64,000 nt of DNA from Cognatilysobacter claricitrinus (GTDB lineage Bacteria; Pseudomonadota; Gammaproteobacteria; Xanthomonadales; Xanthomonadaceae): contig NZ_BAAFZV010000003.1 in the NCBI RefSeq assembly GCF_045866565.1, positions 372,001 through 436,000 on the forward strand, given 5' to 3'. The stretch's first letter is position 1. Each line of letters opens with the position of its first letter. Positions 19,750 to 28,752 of the stretch are shown piece after piece. A program made the translations under genes and the position numbers. Below the pieces are notes generated by a model. It saw nothing but the letters and a program-made list of their open reading frames with translations, did no database searches and was not told the DNA's origin.

Positions 19750-19789
19750 CGTCCCGGCTCCGCAGCGGCCGCATGACAGAATGCCGCGC

Positions 19790-22570
19790 ATGAGCGAACC
19801 GACCCGCGCCGCGGATGCCGTCGACGCCGCGGTCGAGCGCGCGGTCCATCGTCTCGCCGTCGACCACGCCGCCCGCGACCGCATCGCCGCGATCGCCCGC
19901 ACCAGCGACTTCGCCATCGACGTGCTTGCGCGCGATGCCGCGCTGCTCGCGCAACTGCTCGCGGACGACGGCGCAACGCCCGTCGCCGAACCGTCGCTCG
20001 ATCCCGCAATGCCCGGCGACTGGCCGTCGCAGCTTCGCCGCTATCGCACCGCTGCGTCGACGCGCCTCATCTGGCGCGACGTGCACGGCCTCGACGACGT
20101 CGACGCGACGCTGGCGGGCAGCACGCAACTTGCCGAGCGTTGCCTGTCGCTGGCGATGGAGGCGATCGAGGCACAGTTCGTCGCGCGCCACGGCCACGTT
20201 CGCGACGCCGACGGCCGCGTGCAGCGGCTGGTCGTGTTCGGACTCGGCAAACTCGGCGGCGGCGAGCTGAATTTCAGTTCGGACGTCGACCTCGTCTACG
20301 CGTACGAGAACGGTGGCGACTCCGACGGACCGCGTCCGCTCGACGCGGAAGGCTATTTCACCCGCCTCGGCCAGCAACTGGCGAAGCTGCTCGACGAGGT
20401 CACCGCCGACGGCTTCTCGCACCGCGTCGACCTGCGCCTGCGGCCGTTCGGTAGCGCAGGGCGGCTGGCCTGGTCGTTCGCTGCGCTCGAGCAGTACTTC
20501 CAGCGCGAAGGCCGCGACTGGGAGCGCTACGCCTGGCAGAAGGCGCGGCCCGTCGCCGGCGACATCGACGCGGGCGAGCGGTTCCTCGAAACGCTGCGGC
20601 CGTTCGTCTATCGGCGCTATCTCGATTTCGGCGCGCTCGACGGCCTGCGCACGATGAAGGCGTCCATCGCCGCCGAGGTCGCGCGTCGCGAGCTCGTCGA
20701 CGACATCAAACGTGGCCCCGGCGGCATCCGCGAGATCGAGTTCCTCGTGCAGGCGCTGCAACTGATTCGTGGCGGCCGCGAGCCCACGCTGCGCGGCCGT
20801 CGGCTGCTGCCGTCGTTGCGTGCGCTGGTGGGCGCGGGCCATGTCGACGCCGAAACGGGCGATGCGCTCGCATCCGCGTATCGCACGCTGCGCCGCGTCG
20901 AAAACCGCCTGCAGATGCTGCGCGACGCACAGACCCATGCGTTGCCGGACGACGAGGTCACGCGTAAGCGCATTGCGACGGGGCTCGGGCATCGCGACTG
21001 GGACGAATTCCGCGCCGCGCTGGATGCGGTGCGCTCGCGGGTAACGACCGAATTCAACGCCCTGCTCGCGCCGCGCGAACGCGCCGCAGCGCCCGATGCG
21101 CTCGCGACCTACTGGTGCGCGCTTCCGGGTGGTGGCGATGCCGCGACGCTCGCCGACGCCGGTTTTCCCCAGGCCGACGAGGCCGATGCGCTGCTGCGCG
21201 ACTTTTCGCGGTCGCCGGCCGTCAACGCGCTCTCCGACGCCACGCGCGCACGGCTCGATCGCGTCATGCCTGCGCTGCTGCACGGCGCTGCGCAGTCGCG
21301 CGAGCCGCTGCTGGCGATGCGCAGGCTGGTTGCGCTGGTCGCGAACGTGCTGCGCCGAAGCGCGTACCTCGCGCTGCTCGACGAACAGCCGGCGGCCCTC
21401 GAACGCCTCGTCGACGTTGTCGCGCACAACGCACTGCTCGCGGAACGGCTCGCGGCCTATCCGCTGTTGCTCGACGAATTGCTCGACGCGCGCATCGCCG
21501 GTGCGCTCCCGACGCGCGACGAGATGTGCGCCGCCTGCGCCGCCGCGGTTCACGACATCGACGACACCGAGCACGCACTGCGCGCCCTGAATGAGGTGCG
21601 ACAGGCGCTGAGCTTCCGCATCGCGATGGCGGTGCGCGATCGTCGGCAGCCGGCGGACGACAGTGCGCGACAGCTCGCGTGGCTGGCGGATGCGGTGGTC
21701 GCGGTCGTGGTGCGCATCGCCGAAAACGAAGTGGCGTCGGCGAGCGGCCGCGTTCGGGGCGCACGTTTCGCGGTGCTCGGCTACGGCAGCCTGGGTGGCG
21801 AAGAGCTGGGCTTCGGCTCGGATCTCGATCTCGTATTCCTCTACGACGCGCAGTCGGGCGCGGAATCCGACGGCGCGCGTCCACTCGACGCGCAGCGCTG
21901 GTTCGCGCGTCTTGCGCAGAAGGTCGTGGCCCTGCTCGGGGCGGCGACCGGTGCGGGTCGCCTGTACGACGTCGACGTCCGCCTGCGGCCCGACGGCGCA
22001 AAAGGCCTGCTCGTATCGAGCCTCGCCAGCTTCGCGGGTTACCAGCGCGAACGCGCATGGACGTGGGAGCACCAGGCACTGGTGCGCGCGCGTTGCATCG
22101 GTGGTGATGGCTCGCTCTGCGAGGACTTCGAGCGCGTGCGTGCGGAAGTGCTCGGCCGACCGCGCGATACCGCAGCAGTCATGGAGGACGTGGCCAAGAT
22201 GCGGCAACGCATGCGCGCCGAACTCGATCGCTCCGACGGCGCGAGCTTCGACCTCAAGCAGGGCGACGGCGGGCTCGTCGATCTCGAATTCGTGCTGCAG
22301 GCGCTGGTGCTGGCCCACGCGTCGCGCGCACCCGCACTGCTGCATCCACGCAACACGCGCGCGCTGATCGATGCATGCCGCAACGCCGACGCCATGGATG
22401 CGACGGTCGCCACGCCGCTCGCGGAGGCGCATGCGTTGATGCTCGCGCGCGGTCTCGATTGCACGCTCGACCGCCGCGCGCGACGCGTGCCGCCCGACGC
22501 CGCAGTCGACGCCGCGCGGGCGATCGTCCGCGAAGCCGCGCAGGGCTGCGGCCTTCGTTTCGCGCAATGA
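19790..22570 (+). CDS. glnE: Glutamine synthetase adenylyltransferase/deadenylase
   Basis: A 926-residue bifunctional enzyme that adenylylates glutamine synthetase (inactivation) and removes AMP by phosphorolysis in response to PII and glutamine. Both nucleotidyltransferase domains are intact: N-terminal GLGKLGGGELNFSSDVDLVY (about residues 145-165) and C-terminal GYGSLGGEELGFGSDLDLVF (about 660-680), each with the paired Asp residues, separated by the PII-responsive linker. I take the ATG at 19790 (MSEPTRAAD); the ATG at 19781 would add three residues. The reading frame extends through the terminator upstream, but that part is not plausible protein. A GNAT gene follows closely. Confidence 0.95.
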   Translation: MSEPTRAADAVDAAVERAVHRLAVDHAARDRIAAIARTSDFAIDVLARDAALLAQLLADDGATPVAEPSLDPAMPGDWPSQLRRYRTAASTRLIWRDVHGLDDVDATLAGSTQLAERCLSLAMEAIEAQFVARHGHVRDADGRVQRLVVFGLGKLGGGELNFSSDVDLVYAYENGGDSDGPRPLDAEGYFTRLGQQLAKLLDEVTADGFSHRVDLRLRPFGSAGRLAWSFAALEQYFQREGRDWERYAWQKARPVAGDIDAGERFLETLRPFVYRRYLDFGALDGLRTMKASIAAEVARRELVDDIKRGPGGIREIEFLVQALQLIRGGREPTLRGRRLLPSLRALVGAGHVDAETGDALASAYRTLRRVENRLQMLRDAQTHALPDDEVTRKRIATGLGHRDWDEFRAALDAVRSRVTTEFNALLAPRERAAAPDALATYWCALPGGGDAATLADAGFPQADEADALLRDFSRSPAVNALSDATRARLDRVMPALLHGAAQSREPLLAMRRLVALVANVLRRSAYLALLDEQPAALERLVDVVAHNALLAERLAAYPLLLDELLDARIAGALPTRDEMCAACAAAVHDIDDTEHALRALNEVRQALSFRIAMAVRDRRQPADDSARQLAWLADAVVAVVVRIAENEVASASGRVRGARFAVLGYGSLGGEELGFGSDLDLVFLYDAQSGAESDGARPLDAQRWFARLAQKVVALLGAATGAGRLYDVDVRLRPDGAKGLLVSSLASFAGYQRERAWTWEHQALVRARCIGGDGSLCEDFERVRAEVLGRPRDTAAVMEDVAKMRQRMRAELDRSDGASFDLKQGDGGLVDLEFVLQALVLAHASRAPALLHPRNTRALIDACRNADAMDATVATPLAEAHALMLARGLDCTLDRRARRVPPDAAVDAARAIVREAAQGCGLRFAQ

Positions 22571-22584
22571 CCGCGCGAGGTGGA

Positions 22585-23025
22585 ATGATCATTCGCGCCG
22601 CCGATGCCAGCGATGCACCGGCGGTGGCCGCGCTATCGGCGCAGCTCGGCTATCCGGTCACGGAGGGCGACATCCGGATGCGGCTCGAGATGTTGACGGC
22701 CGACGCCGGAAGCGTCGTCTACGTTGCGGTGCTCGACCGCGATGTCATTGGCTGGATCGCCGCGTCACGACGAATCACCGTGGAATACGGCGTCGCGCAC
22801 GAGATCACGGGGCTGGTGGTCGACGCGACCCGCCGCCGCACGGGTGCCGGGCGCGCGCTCGTCGATGCCGCGCATCGGTGGGCCGCGGAGCGCGGCGCCG
22901 ATGCACTGGTCGTCCGCTCGAACGCCGCGCGCGAGACCTCGCACGCGTTCTACGCCGGCATCGGATTCGCGCGGACGAAGACGCAGCACGTCTACCGACG
23001 CGCGATCGATCCGGCGTCGGCCTGA
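22585..23025 (+). CDS. GNAT-family N-acetyltransferase
   Basis: A 146-residue acetyl-CoA-dependent acetyltransferase. The core is visible as VVYVAVLDRDVIGWIAA (beta strands), EITGLVVDATRRRTGAGRALVDAA (motif A, acetyl-CoA pyrophosphate loop R-R-T-G-A-G) and ETSHAFYAGIGFARTKTQHVYRR (motif B). The substrate is unknown. The start at 22585 has a GAGGTG Shine-Dalgarno; an ATG at 22567 overlapping the glnE stop (ATGA) is possible and would add six residues. Probably translated from the glnE transcript. Confidence 0.85.
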   Translation: MIIRAADASDAPAVAALSAQLGYPVTEGDIRMRLEMLTADAGSVVYVAVLDRDVIGWIAASRRITVEYGVAHEITGLVVDATRRRTGAGRALVDAAHRWAAERGADALVVRSNAARETSHAFYAGIGFARTKTQHVYRRAIDPASA

Positions 23026-23028
23026 GGC

Positions 23029-24009
23029 CTACTTCGACGGCGAGGGCAGGCCAAAACGTTCACGCAGCAGCGCGGCGACGCGCTGCGTTTCACGCATCGG
23101 CTCGGCCTCGAACGCTTCGAGATTTCGCGACAGCGGACGAATGCGTCCCGCATCGCGCAACGCCTTGACGAAGCGCCGCTGCCGTCCGCGCACCTGTCGA
23201 TCGCCGGCAACGAACACCGGCGCGCGTGTCGCACAGGCTTCGGACAACATGTTCACCGAATCGGCCGTGCAGACGATGCGGTCCGCCCAGCCGAGCAGCG
23301 CCGCGTAGGGGTTGCGACCGTCCACCGACCCGGTCCACACCACGCCCGGCAATCCGCGCAGACGCTTCTTCACCCGCGCGACCATCTTCGGCGGCGTGCG
23401 GCGCGACGTCGTCGCCAGCACGCTGCCGCCTTCGGTCTCGATCAGCGCGCGCACGTCGCGCAGCCAGCGATCGAGGCGTCGCATCGACATGCGCATGTTC
23501 GATGTCGGCCCGCCGATCAGCAGCGTGGTGCGCGGCCCCGGCAGCGGACCGAATGCTGCGAAGGCCGCGCGCGATGCGCCGAGCCATGTGTCCTGCACCG
23601 GGTTGAGCGATCCGATCAGTTCGATCGCGTTGGGCGCACGCAGGCGGTCGTGCGCGGGTGCGATCACCACGTCCCAGTGCGACGTGCGGATGCGTGGATC
23701 GAGGATCTGCACCGCGTGCGCGCCGCGTGCGCGAAGCAGCCGCGTCGCCAGCGCCGCCTGCCGCCCGCAGCCGACCACCAGCGTCGTTGCGAGGTCGGGA
23801 TCGCGCAGGCGCTGCTCGAACTCGGCGCCGAACGCACGCTCGGCATCGCCGACGATGCGCGGCGCGAACCAGCGCCACGGCAGCCGGGCGGTGACGACGA
23901 GATCCTGCGTCGGCAGCTTCAGTGCATCGGCCAACGCGCGCGCCTGGCGCACGTTGCCCGCATGGCCGTCGGTGACGACGAGGGTTCGGATGGGGGTTGA
24001 ACGTTGCAC
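23029..24009 (-). CDS. ELM1/DUF1022-family putative nucleoside-diphosphate-sugar or glycosyl protein
   Basis: A 326-residue protein of the mitochondrial-fission-ELM1 family (DUF1022), which has a GT-B-like fold and is often annotated loosely as a nucleoside-diphosphate-sugar epimerase. Recognisable segments are VTDGHAGNVRQARALADAL, LIGGPTSNMRMS, TSRRTPPKMV and VCTADSVNMLSEACATRAPVFV. No GTG-independent start gives a conserved N-terminus, so I use the GTG at 24009 (VQRSTPIRTLVVTDGHAG). An ATG far upstream at 24174 would overlap the divergent nitroreductase gene. In bacteria these genes often lie near LPS genes, as here, but the function is unproven. Confidence 0.75.
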   Translation of the reverse strand: MQRSTPIRTLVVTDGHAGNVRQARALADALKLPTQDLVVTARLPWRWFAPRIVGDAERAFGAEFEQRLRDPDLATTLVVGCGRQAALATRLLRARGAHAVQILDPRIRTSHWDVVIAPAHDRLRAPNAIELIGSLNPVQDTWLGASRAAFAAFGPLPGPRTTLLIGGPTSNMRMSMRRLDRWLRDVRALIETEGGSVLATTSRRTPPKMVARVKKRLRGLPGVVWTGSVDGRNPYAALLGWADRIVCTADSVNMLSEACATRAPVFVAGDRQVRGRQRRFVKALRDAGRIRPLSRNLEAFEAEPMRETQRVAALLRERFGLPSPSK

Positions 24010-24097
24010 GGGTCGGATCGATCCGTTCTGGGGCCGGCCACGGCCGTTTCGCGGGCGTGACTCTACACTGCGCGCACCCCACGTCGAGGAAACGCCG

Positions 24098-24688
24098 ATG
24101 TCGCAGCCGCTGTCGCAGGAGGCGCTCGACCAGCTGTTCGTCACCGCCCGCACCCATAACCGCTTCACCGGCACCGTCAGCGACGAGACGCTGCACAGGC
24201 TCTACGAGCTGGTGAAGATGGGCCCGACCACCGCGAACGCATCGCCGGCGCGCTTCGTCTTCCTCAAGTCGGCGGAGGCCAAGCAGCGGCTCGCGCCGGC
24301 GCTGGACGAAGGCAATCGCGCTAAGACGCTCGACGCGCCGGTCGTCGTCATCGTCGCTTACGACATGGCGTTCTACGAGAAGCTGCCCTATCTGTTCCCG
24401 CATACCGACGCCAAGGGCTGGTTCGACACCAAGCCCGAGGCGCATCTGGAAACCATCGCCCTGCGTAACGGCTCGCTGCAGGGCGCGTACCTGATCCTCG
24501 CGGCGCGCGCGCTCGGCCTCGATACCGGGCCGATGTCGGGTTTCGACAATGCCAAGGTCGACGCCGAGTTCTTCGCCGGCACCAGGATCCGTTCCAACTT
24601 CCTCGTCAATCTCGGGGAAGGCGATTTCAGCCAGGTCTTTGCCCGTTCGCCGCGCCTGCCGTTCGACGAAGCAGCGCAAATCCTCTAA
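24098..24688 (+). CDS. RutE/HadB-like nitroreductase family protein (malonic semialdehyde reductase type)
   Basis: A 196-residue FMN-dependent nitroreductase-fold protein. N-terminal RTHNRFTGTVSDETLHRLYELV and MGPTTANASPARFVFL, then PMSGFDNAKVDAEFFAGTRIRSNFLVNLGEGD, match the RutE/HadB subgroup that E. coli uses to reduce malonic semialdehyde in pyrimidine degradation. No other rut genes are nearby, so a general role in aldehyde or nitro reduction is equally possible. The ATG at 24098 follows a GAGGA Shine-Dalgarno. It diverges from the ELM1-like gene and is followed by yceI 23 bases later. Confidence 0.85.
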   Translation: MSQPLSQEALDQLFVTARTHNRFTGTVSDETLHRLYELVKMGPTTANASPARFVFLKSAEAKQRLAPALDEGNRAKTLDAPVVVIVAYDMAFYEKLPYLFPHTDAKGWFDTKPEAHLETIALRNGSLQGAYLILAARALGLDTGPMSGFDNAKVDAEFFAGTRIRSNFLVNLGEGDFSQVFARSPRLPFDEAAQIL

Positions 24689-24711
24689 GCGACACCACCA
24701 CGGAGTTCCCC

Positions 24712-25320
24712 ATGTTCAAGCGCATCGCCCTCGGTCTCGCCCTGGCCGGCCTCGCCGGCGCCGGCTTCGCCGCGCCGCTCAGCTACAAGATGGACGCCAA
24801 CCACACGCAGGTCACCGCGACGTGGTCGCACTTCGGTTATTCGCATCCGTTCGCCAACTTCGGCCAGGTCGACGGCGTGATCGTGTACGACCCGAAGAAC
24901 GTCGGCGCGTCGTCGGTCAAGGTGACGCTGCCGCTCGCCGGTCTCGATTCCACCGTGCCCGCGCTCGACGAACACCTGCGCAGCGCCGACTTCTTCGAAG
25001 CCGAGAAGTACCCGACCATTACCTTCAACAGCACGAAGGTGGAAGCCGCGGGCGACAAGAAGCTGCGCGTCACCGGCGACCTCACCGTGCACGGTGTCAC
25101 CAAGCCGGCGGTGCTCGACGTCACCATCAACGGCGCCGGCCCGCATCCGATGACCAAGCGCGAGGCGGTCGGTTTCGATGCGGTGACCACGATCAAGCGC
25201 AGCGACTTCGGCGTCACCAAGTACGTGCCGAACGTGAGCGACGACATCCAGATCCGCATCACCACCGAAGCGATGGTGCCGAAGGCCGACGGCGAGCCGA
25301 CGCCGCCGAAGAAGAAGTAA
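24712..25320 (+). CDS. Periplasmic YceI-family protein
   Basis: A 202-residue protein with a signal peptide (MFKRIALGLALAGLAGAGFA, cleavage before APLS) and a YceI lipocalin-like domain: YKMDANHTQVTATWSHFGYS at the start, then SADFFEAEKYPTITFNSTKV, VTGDLTVHGVTKPAVLDV and VGFDAVTTIKRSDFGVTKY. YceI proteins bind polyisoprenoid or amphiphilic ligands in the periplasm; the physiological role is not settled. It lies in a plus-strand set nitroreductase, yceI, pirin with gaps of 23 and 4 bases, so it is likely an operon. Confidence 0.92.
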   Translation: MFKRIALGLALAGLAGAGFAAPLSYKMDANHTQVTATWSHFGYSHPFANFGQVDGVIVYDPKNVGASSVKVTLPLAGLDSTVPALDEHLRSADFFEAEKYPTITFNSTKVEAAGDKKLRVTGDLTVHGVTKPAVLDVTINGAGPHPMTKREAVGFDAVTTIKRSDFGVTKYVPNVSDDIQIRITTEAMVPKADGEPTPPKKK

Positions 25321-25324
25321 CGCC

Positions 25325-26032
25325 ATGGTCATCGAGCGCCCGGGCGATTCGCGCGGCCATGCGAGGCACGGTGGTTGGCTCGACAGTCACCACACGTTCT
25401 CGTTCGGCAGCTATTACGACCCGCAGTGGATGGGCTTCGGGCCGCTCCGCGTGATCAACGAAGACCGCGTTGCCGGCGGCGGGGGCTTCCCGCCGCACGG
25501 CCACGCCAACATGGAAATCCTGTCGATCGTGCTAGACGGCCAGCTCGCGCATCAGGACAGCGCGGGCGGTGGCGGCACGATCGGTCGCGGCGAAGTGCAG
25601 TGGATGAGCGCGGGCCACGGCGTGCAGCACAGCGAGTTCAACGGCTCGAAGACCGAACCGGTGCACTTCCTCCAGGTCTGGATCCAGCCCGACCGCGTGA
25701 ACGCCGAGCCCGCCTACGCGCAGCGCCCGCCACAGCCCGGCGACGAGAGCGGTGACTGGGTGCTGCTGGCATCGCCCGACGGCGCCGACGGCAGCATCCC
25801 GATCCGCCAGGACGCCCGCCTGTACCGCATCACGCTCGCCGCCGGTGCCAGCGCGCACCAGGCGCTCGACAGCGACCGCCGCTACTGGCTGCAGGTCGCG
25901 CGCGGCACCGTCTACGCCGCCGAGCGCGTGCTGCGGGCGGGCGACGCACTGGGCTTCGTCGACGAGGGCGAGCCGATCGCCATCGAGGCCAATGGCGACG
26001 CCGAGGTCCTGCTGTTCGACCTGCCGCACTGA
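25325..26032 (+). CDS. Pirin-family protein (YhhW-like)
   Basis: A 235-residue bicupin. The N-terminal cupin carries the metal site in GGFPPHGHANMEILSIVLDGQLAHQDS and the HGVQHSEFNGS segment, with a bound metal expected on His/His/His/Glu. This length and the opening RGHARHGGWLDSHHTFSFGSY fit the YhhW/quercetinase subgroup, so quercetin 2,3-dioxygenase activity is possible but unproven in this context. It starts four bases after the yceI stop, indicating coupling. Confidence 0.9.
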   Translation: MVIERPGDSRGHARHGGWLDSHHTFSFGSYYDPQWMGFGPLRVINEDRVAGGGGFPPHGHANMEILSIVLDGQLAHQDSAGGGGTIGRGEVQWMSAGHGVQHSEFNGSKTEPVHFLQVWIQPDRVNAEPAYAQRPPQPGDESGDWVLLASPDGADGSIPIRQDARLYRITLAAGASAHQALDSDRRYWLQVARGTVYAAERVLRAGDALGFVDEGEPIAIEANGDAEVLLFDLPH

Positions 26033-26090
26033 CGGAGCGTCGCGGGGCGGCTGGTAGAATTCGCGGCCTCACCGCACCGTCCCAGCGTCC

Positions 26091-26303
26091 ATGACCGACC
26101 GCATCGCCACCAGCGCCCCGCAGACCGCCGAACCGGCCAATGCCCGCCAGCGCTACGTCGTCGGCCAGAAGGACCTGCCGCTGAGCTGCCCGCTGCCGGA
26201 AATGGCGCTGTGGAACTCGCATCCGCGCGTGTACCTGCCCATCGAGGCCGAGCGCGAGTGCCAGTGCCCGTACTGCGGCGCGCACTTCGTGCTGGAGGAC
26301 TGA
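26091..26303 (+). CDS. Small zinc-finger (zf-CHCC, NDUFS6-like) protein
   Basis: A 70-residue protein with a C-terminal zinc-binding pattern: Cys in LSCPLPEMALWNSHPRVYLPI, then ECQCPYCGAHFVLED, that is C-H-C-C spacing as in the zf-CHCC family, which includes the complex I accessory subunit NDUFS6. In xanthomonads a gene of this kind regularly sits just before an LPS glycosyltransferase gene, as here (21-base gap). The bacterial function is not known. A TAGAAT hexamer at about 26054 could be a -10 box. Confidence 0.85.
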   Translation: MTDRIATSAPQTAEPANARQRYVVGQKDLPLSCPLPEMALWNSHPRVYLPIEAERECQCPYCGAHFVLED

Positions 26304-26324
26304 GGCGTCCGCGGCCTCGCCCGC

Positions 26325-27446
26325 ATGACGTCCGTCCCGCATCGCCGCCTCACCGTCGTCCAGCTGCTGCCGGCGCTGGAATCGGGCGGCGTCGAGCGCT
26401 CCACCCTGGAAATCGCGCAGGCGCTGGTCGAGGCCGGGCATCGCGCCGTCGTCGTGTCGCGTGGCGGGCGGCTGGTGCCGCGGCTTGAAGCGATGGGCGC
26501 GGAGCACGTGACGCTGGATATCGGGCGCAAGTCGCCGATGGTCTTTCGCCACGTGGGCGCATTGCGACGCGCGATGGATGGCGCGGACATCGTGCACGCG
26601 CGCTCGCGCATGCCGGCGTGGGTCGGGCTGATGGCGCTGCGCGGCATCGATGCGTCGCGCCGCCCGCATTTCGTTACCACCGTGCACGGGTTGAATTCAC
26701 CATCGCGCTACAGCGCAGTGATGACCCGTGGCGAACGGGTGATCTGCGTGTCGCGCACCGTGCGCGACTACGTGTTGCGCCACTACCTGTCGACCGACAC
26801 GGCGAAGCTGCGCGTGATTCCGCGCGGTATCGATGCCAGCGCATTCCCGCGCGCACCGCAGCCCGATCGCGACGCACGCGCCTGGGCGGCATCGCAGCAT
26901 TCCGCGCTGCAGGGTGCCGGCCCGCTGCTGTTGCTGCCCGGTCGCGGCACGCGCCTGAAAGGACATGGCGACGGCCTCGCGCTGCTCGCGAAGCTGCGCG
27001 CCGACGGTATCGACGCGCGCCTGTGGCTGCCCGGCGCGCGCGAAGCCGGTCGCGAGGCCTACATCGCCGAGCTCGAACGCGAGGCCGCGCAACTCGGCAT
27101 CGCCGACGCGATCGCATTTACCCCGCCCACCGACGCCATCGCGCGTGCGTACGCCGCGAGCGACCTCGTGCTGCAGCTGTCGCGCAAACCCGAATCGTTC
27201 GGGCGCACGGTGATCGAGGCGTTGTCGGTGGGTCGACCGGTGCTCGGATGGGCGCATGGCGGCGTCGGCGAACTGCTCGACGAGTTCGAGCCGCAGGGCT
27301 CGGTCGCCCCATTCGATCTCGACCGCCTGCACGCCGTGGCGCGCGATCTTCTCGCGCAGCCCCCGGTACTGCCGGCTAGCATTCCGCTCACGTTGCAGGC
27401 CATGCAGGAGGCGACGCTTGGCGTCTACCACGAACTCGCCGGCTGA
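26325..27446 (+). CDS. GT4-family glycosyltransferase (LPS core type)
   Basis: A 373-residue GT-B glycosyltransferase. The N-terminal acceptor domain opens VVQLLPALESGGVERSTLEIA, and the C-terminal donor domain carries PGRGTRLKGHGD and the EX7E signature in ESFGRTVIEALSVGRPVLGW. It probably adds a sugar to lipid A-core on the cytoplasmic face of the inner membrane; the sugar cannot be told. It is the first glycosyltransferase gene of a tight operon with an O-antigen-ligase-like gene, an lpxL-like gene and waaA. Confidence 0.88.
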   Translation: MTSVPHRRLTVVQLLPALESGGVERSTLEIAQALVEAGHRAVVVSRGGRLVPRLEAMGAEHVTLDIGRKSPMVFRHVGALRRAMDGADIVHARSRMPAWVGLMALRGIDASRRPHFVTTVHGLNSPSRYSAVMTRGERVICVSRTVRDYVLRHYLSTDTAKLRVIPRGIDASAFPRAPQPDRDARAWAASQHSALQGAGPLLLLPGRGTRLKGHGDGLALLAKLRADGIDARLWLPGAREAGREAYIAELEREAAQLGIADAIAFTPPTDAIARAYAASDLVLQLSRKPESFGRTVIEALSVGRPVLGWAHGGVGELLDEFEPQGSVAPFDLDRLHAVARDLLAQPPVLPASIPLTLQAMQEATLGVYHELAG

Positions 27447-27450
27447 CGGC

Positions 27451-28752
27451 GTGCCCGAAACCGGCTGGCGCTGGGCGCCGGCGTGGGTGCTTGCGTTCGT
27501 CGCGCTGTGGCCCGCGCCGGGTTACGCCGAGACGGTGCTGGTGCTCGGTGCGCTGATCGCGATGTACATGCTGGTGCGCGCGCGCTTCCGCGGCGGCACG
27601 CGGCTGCTGAGCGGGCAGGCCTGGGCGCTGACGACGTTGATGTTCGCGGCCTACTGGGTGCCGCGCCTCGTCTCGGCATTCGACACCTTCGACCCGCCGC
27701 GCTCGTTGCTCGACGCCGCCGCCGACCTGCGCCACCTGCCGTTCCTGTGGCTGGTCGCGGCATCGGTCGCGAATGCCCAAAGCCGGCGCATCACGTTCGC
27801 GGGGCTCGGCTTCATCGTGCTGGTGTGGGTCGGCGATGCGTTGCTGCAGGCGATGACCGGCGGCAGCCCGATCTTCAACCTGATCGACCATGCCAAGCAC
27901 GCGATCAGCGGGCACGGCATGTGCCCGGCCGACGCCGCGTTCGCGGTCGACCGGCTCAGCGGTTTCCTCGGGCCGTGCAACCTCAAGCTTGGCCAGGTCG
28001 TCGCGAGCCTGTCGCCCTTCCTGCTGTACGAGGCGGCGCGACGTTTTCGCGCGACCGGGTGGCTGGTGGCCGCGGCCGGCGTGGGCATCGTGATCGTGCT
28101 CGCGGGTTCGCGCGCGTCGTGGATCACCTATGGCCTTGTGCTGGTGCTGTCGGGCTGGCGCCTGCTGGGCTGGAAACGCCTGATCGGCGTGTTCGCGTTC
28201 GGCGCTGTGGCGCTCGCGCTGGCTACGGTGAGCGTGCCGCAGGTGCGCGAGCGCATCGAACGCACCGCGCTCGTGCTCGCGGGCGACCATCGCGACGTCG
28301 ACAGCGCGCTGTCGGGACGCGGTCGCATCTGGTCGGCGGCGACGTGCATGGTGCGCGAGCATCCGTTCAATGGCATCGGCGTGCGCCGCTTCCGCCAGGC
28401 ATTCCCGTCCTGCGATCCGCTTCCCGGACAGCGCGCCGAATGGGGCGACGGCCCGGCGCTGCACGCCCACCAGATCGTGCTCGAAATCCTCAGCGAAACC
28501 GGCATATTCGGCCTGGTGCTGTGGCTCGCCGGCGCTGCGCAGGCGTGGCGCGCGTGGCGATACGCGGACCCGGAAGCGCGACGGCATGCGCGGCCGGCGA
28601 TGTATGCGCTCGTCGTCACCGTGTTCCCGCTCAATACGCACCTCGCGTTCTATTCGACGTTCTGGGGTGGGCTTACGCTGATGTTGTTCGCGCTCTACGC
28701 CGGCAGCCTGTACGCGACCGATCGCAACGCGACGGCGAACGTCGACGCATGA
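27451..28752 (+). CDS. O-antigen ligase/polymerase-like membrane protein (Wzy_C)
   Basis: A 433-residue polytopic membrane protein with about ten hydrophobic helices and a Wzy_C-type periplasmic loop: SGRGRIWSAATCMVREHPF, GIGVRRFRQAFPSC and HAHQIVLEILSETGIFGLVLWL, with the conserved Arg/His pattern of WaaL. WaaL joins O-antigen or other glycan to lipid A-core; a polymerase role is an alternative. Translation starts at GTG 27451, four bases after the glycosyltransferase stop. The longer upstream frame only overlaps that gene. The stop overlaps the acyltransferase start (ATGA). Confidence 0.8.
   Translation: MPETGWRWAPAWVLAFVALWPAPGYAETVLVLGALIAMYMLVRARFRGGTRLLSGQAWALTTLMFAAYWVPRLVSAFDTFDPPRSLLDAAADLRHLPFLWLVAASVANAQSRRITFAGLGFIVLVWVGDALLQAMTGGSPIFNLIDHAKHAISGHGMCPADAAFAVDRLSGFLGPCNLKLGQVVASLSPFLLYEAARRFRATGWLVAAAGVGIVIVLAGSRASWITYGLVLVLSGWRLLGWKRLIGVFAFGAVALALATVSVPQVRERIERTALVLAGDHRDVDSALSGRGRIWSAATCMVREHPFNGIGVRRFRQAFPSCDPLPGQRAEWGDGPALHAHQIVLEILSETGIFGLVLWLAGAAQAWRAWRYADPEARRHARPAMYALVVTVFPLNTHLAFYSTFWGGLTLMLFALYAGSLYATDRNATANVDA

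Noticed and set aside
19670..19789. Upstream start for glnE adding up to 40 residues
   Set aside because: The added residues are encoded by the terminator stem and T-run and are not plausible protein. The ATG at 19790 or 19781 is preferred.
17022..20009. A 995-residue antisense frame over the protease gene
   Set aside because: Very Arg-rich and without motifs, and it runs through the terminator region. The plus-strand protease with its catalytic triad explains the sequence.
26040..26090. TAGAAT hexamer as the promoter of the zinc-finger gene
   Set aside because: No -35 element at acceptable spacing; mentioned under the gene only as a possibility.
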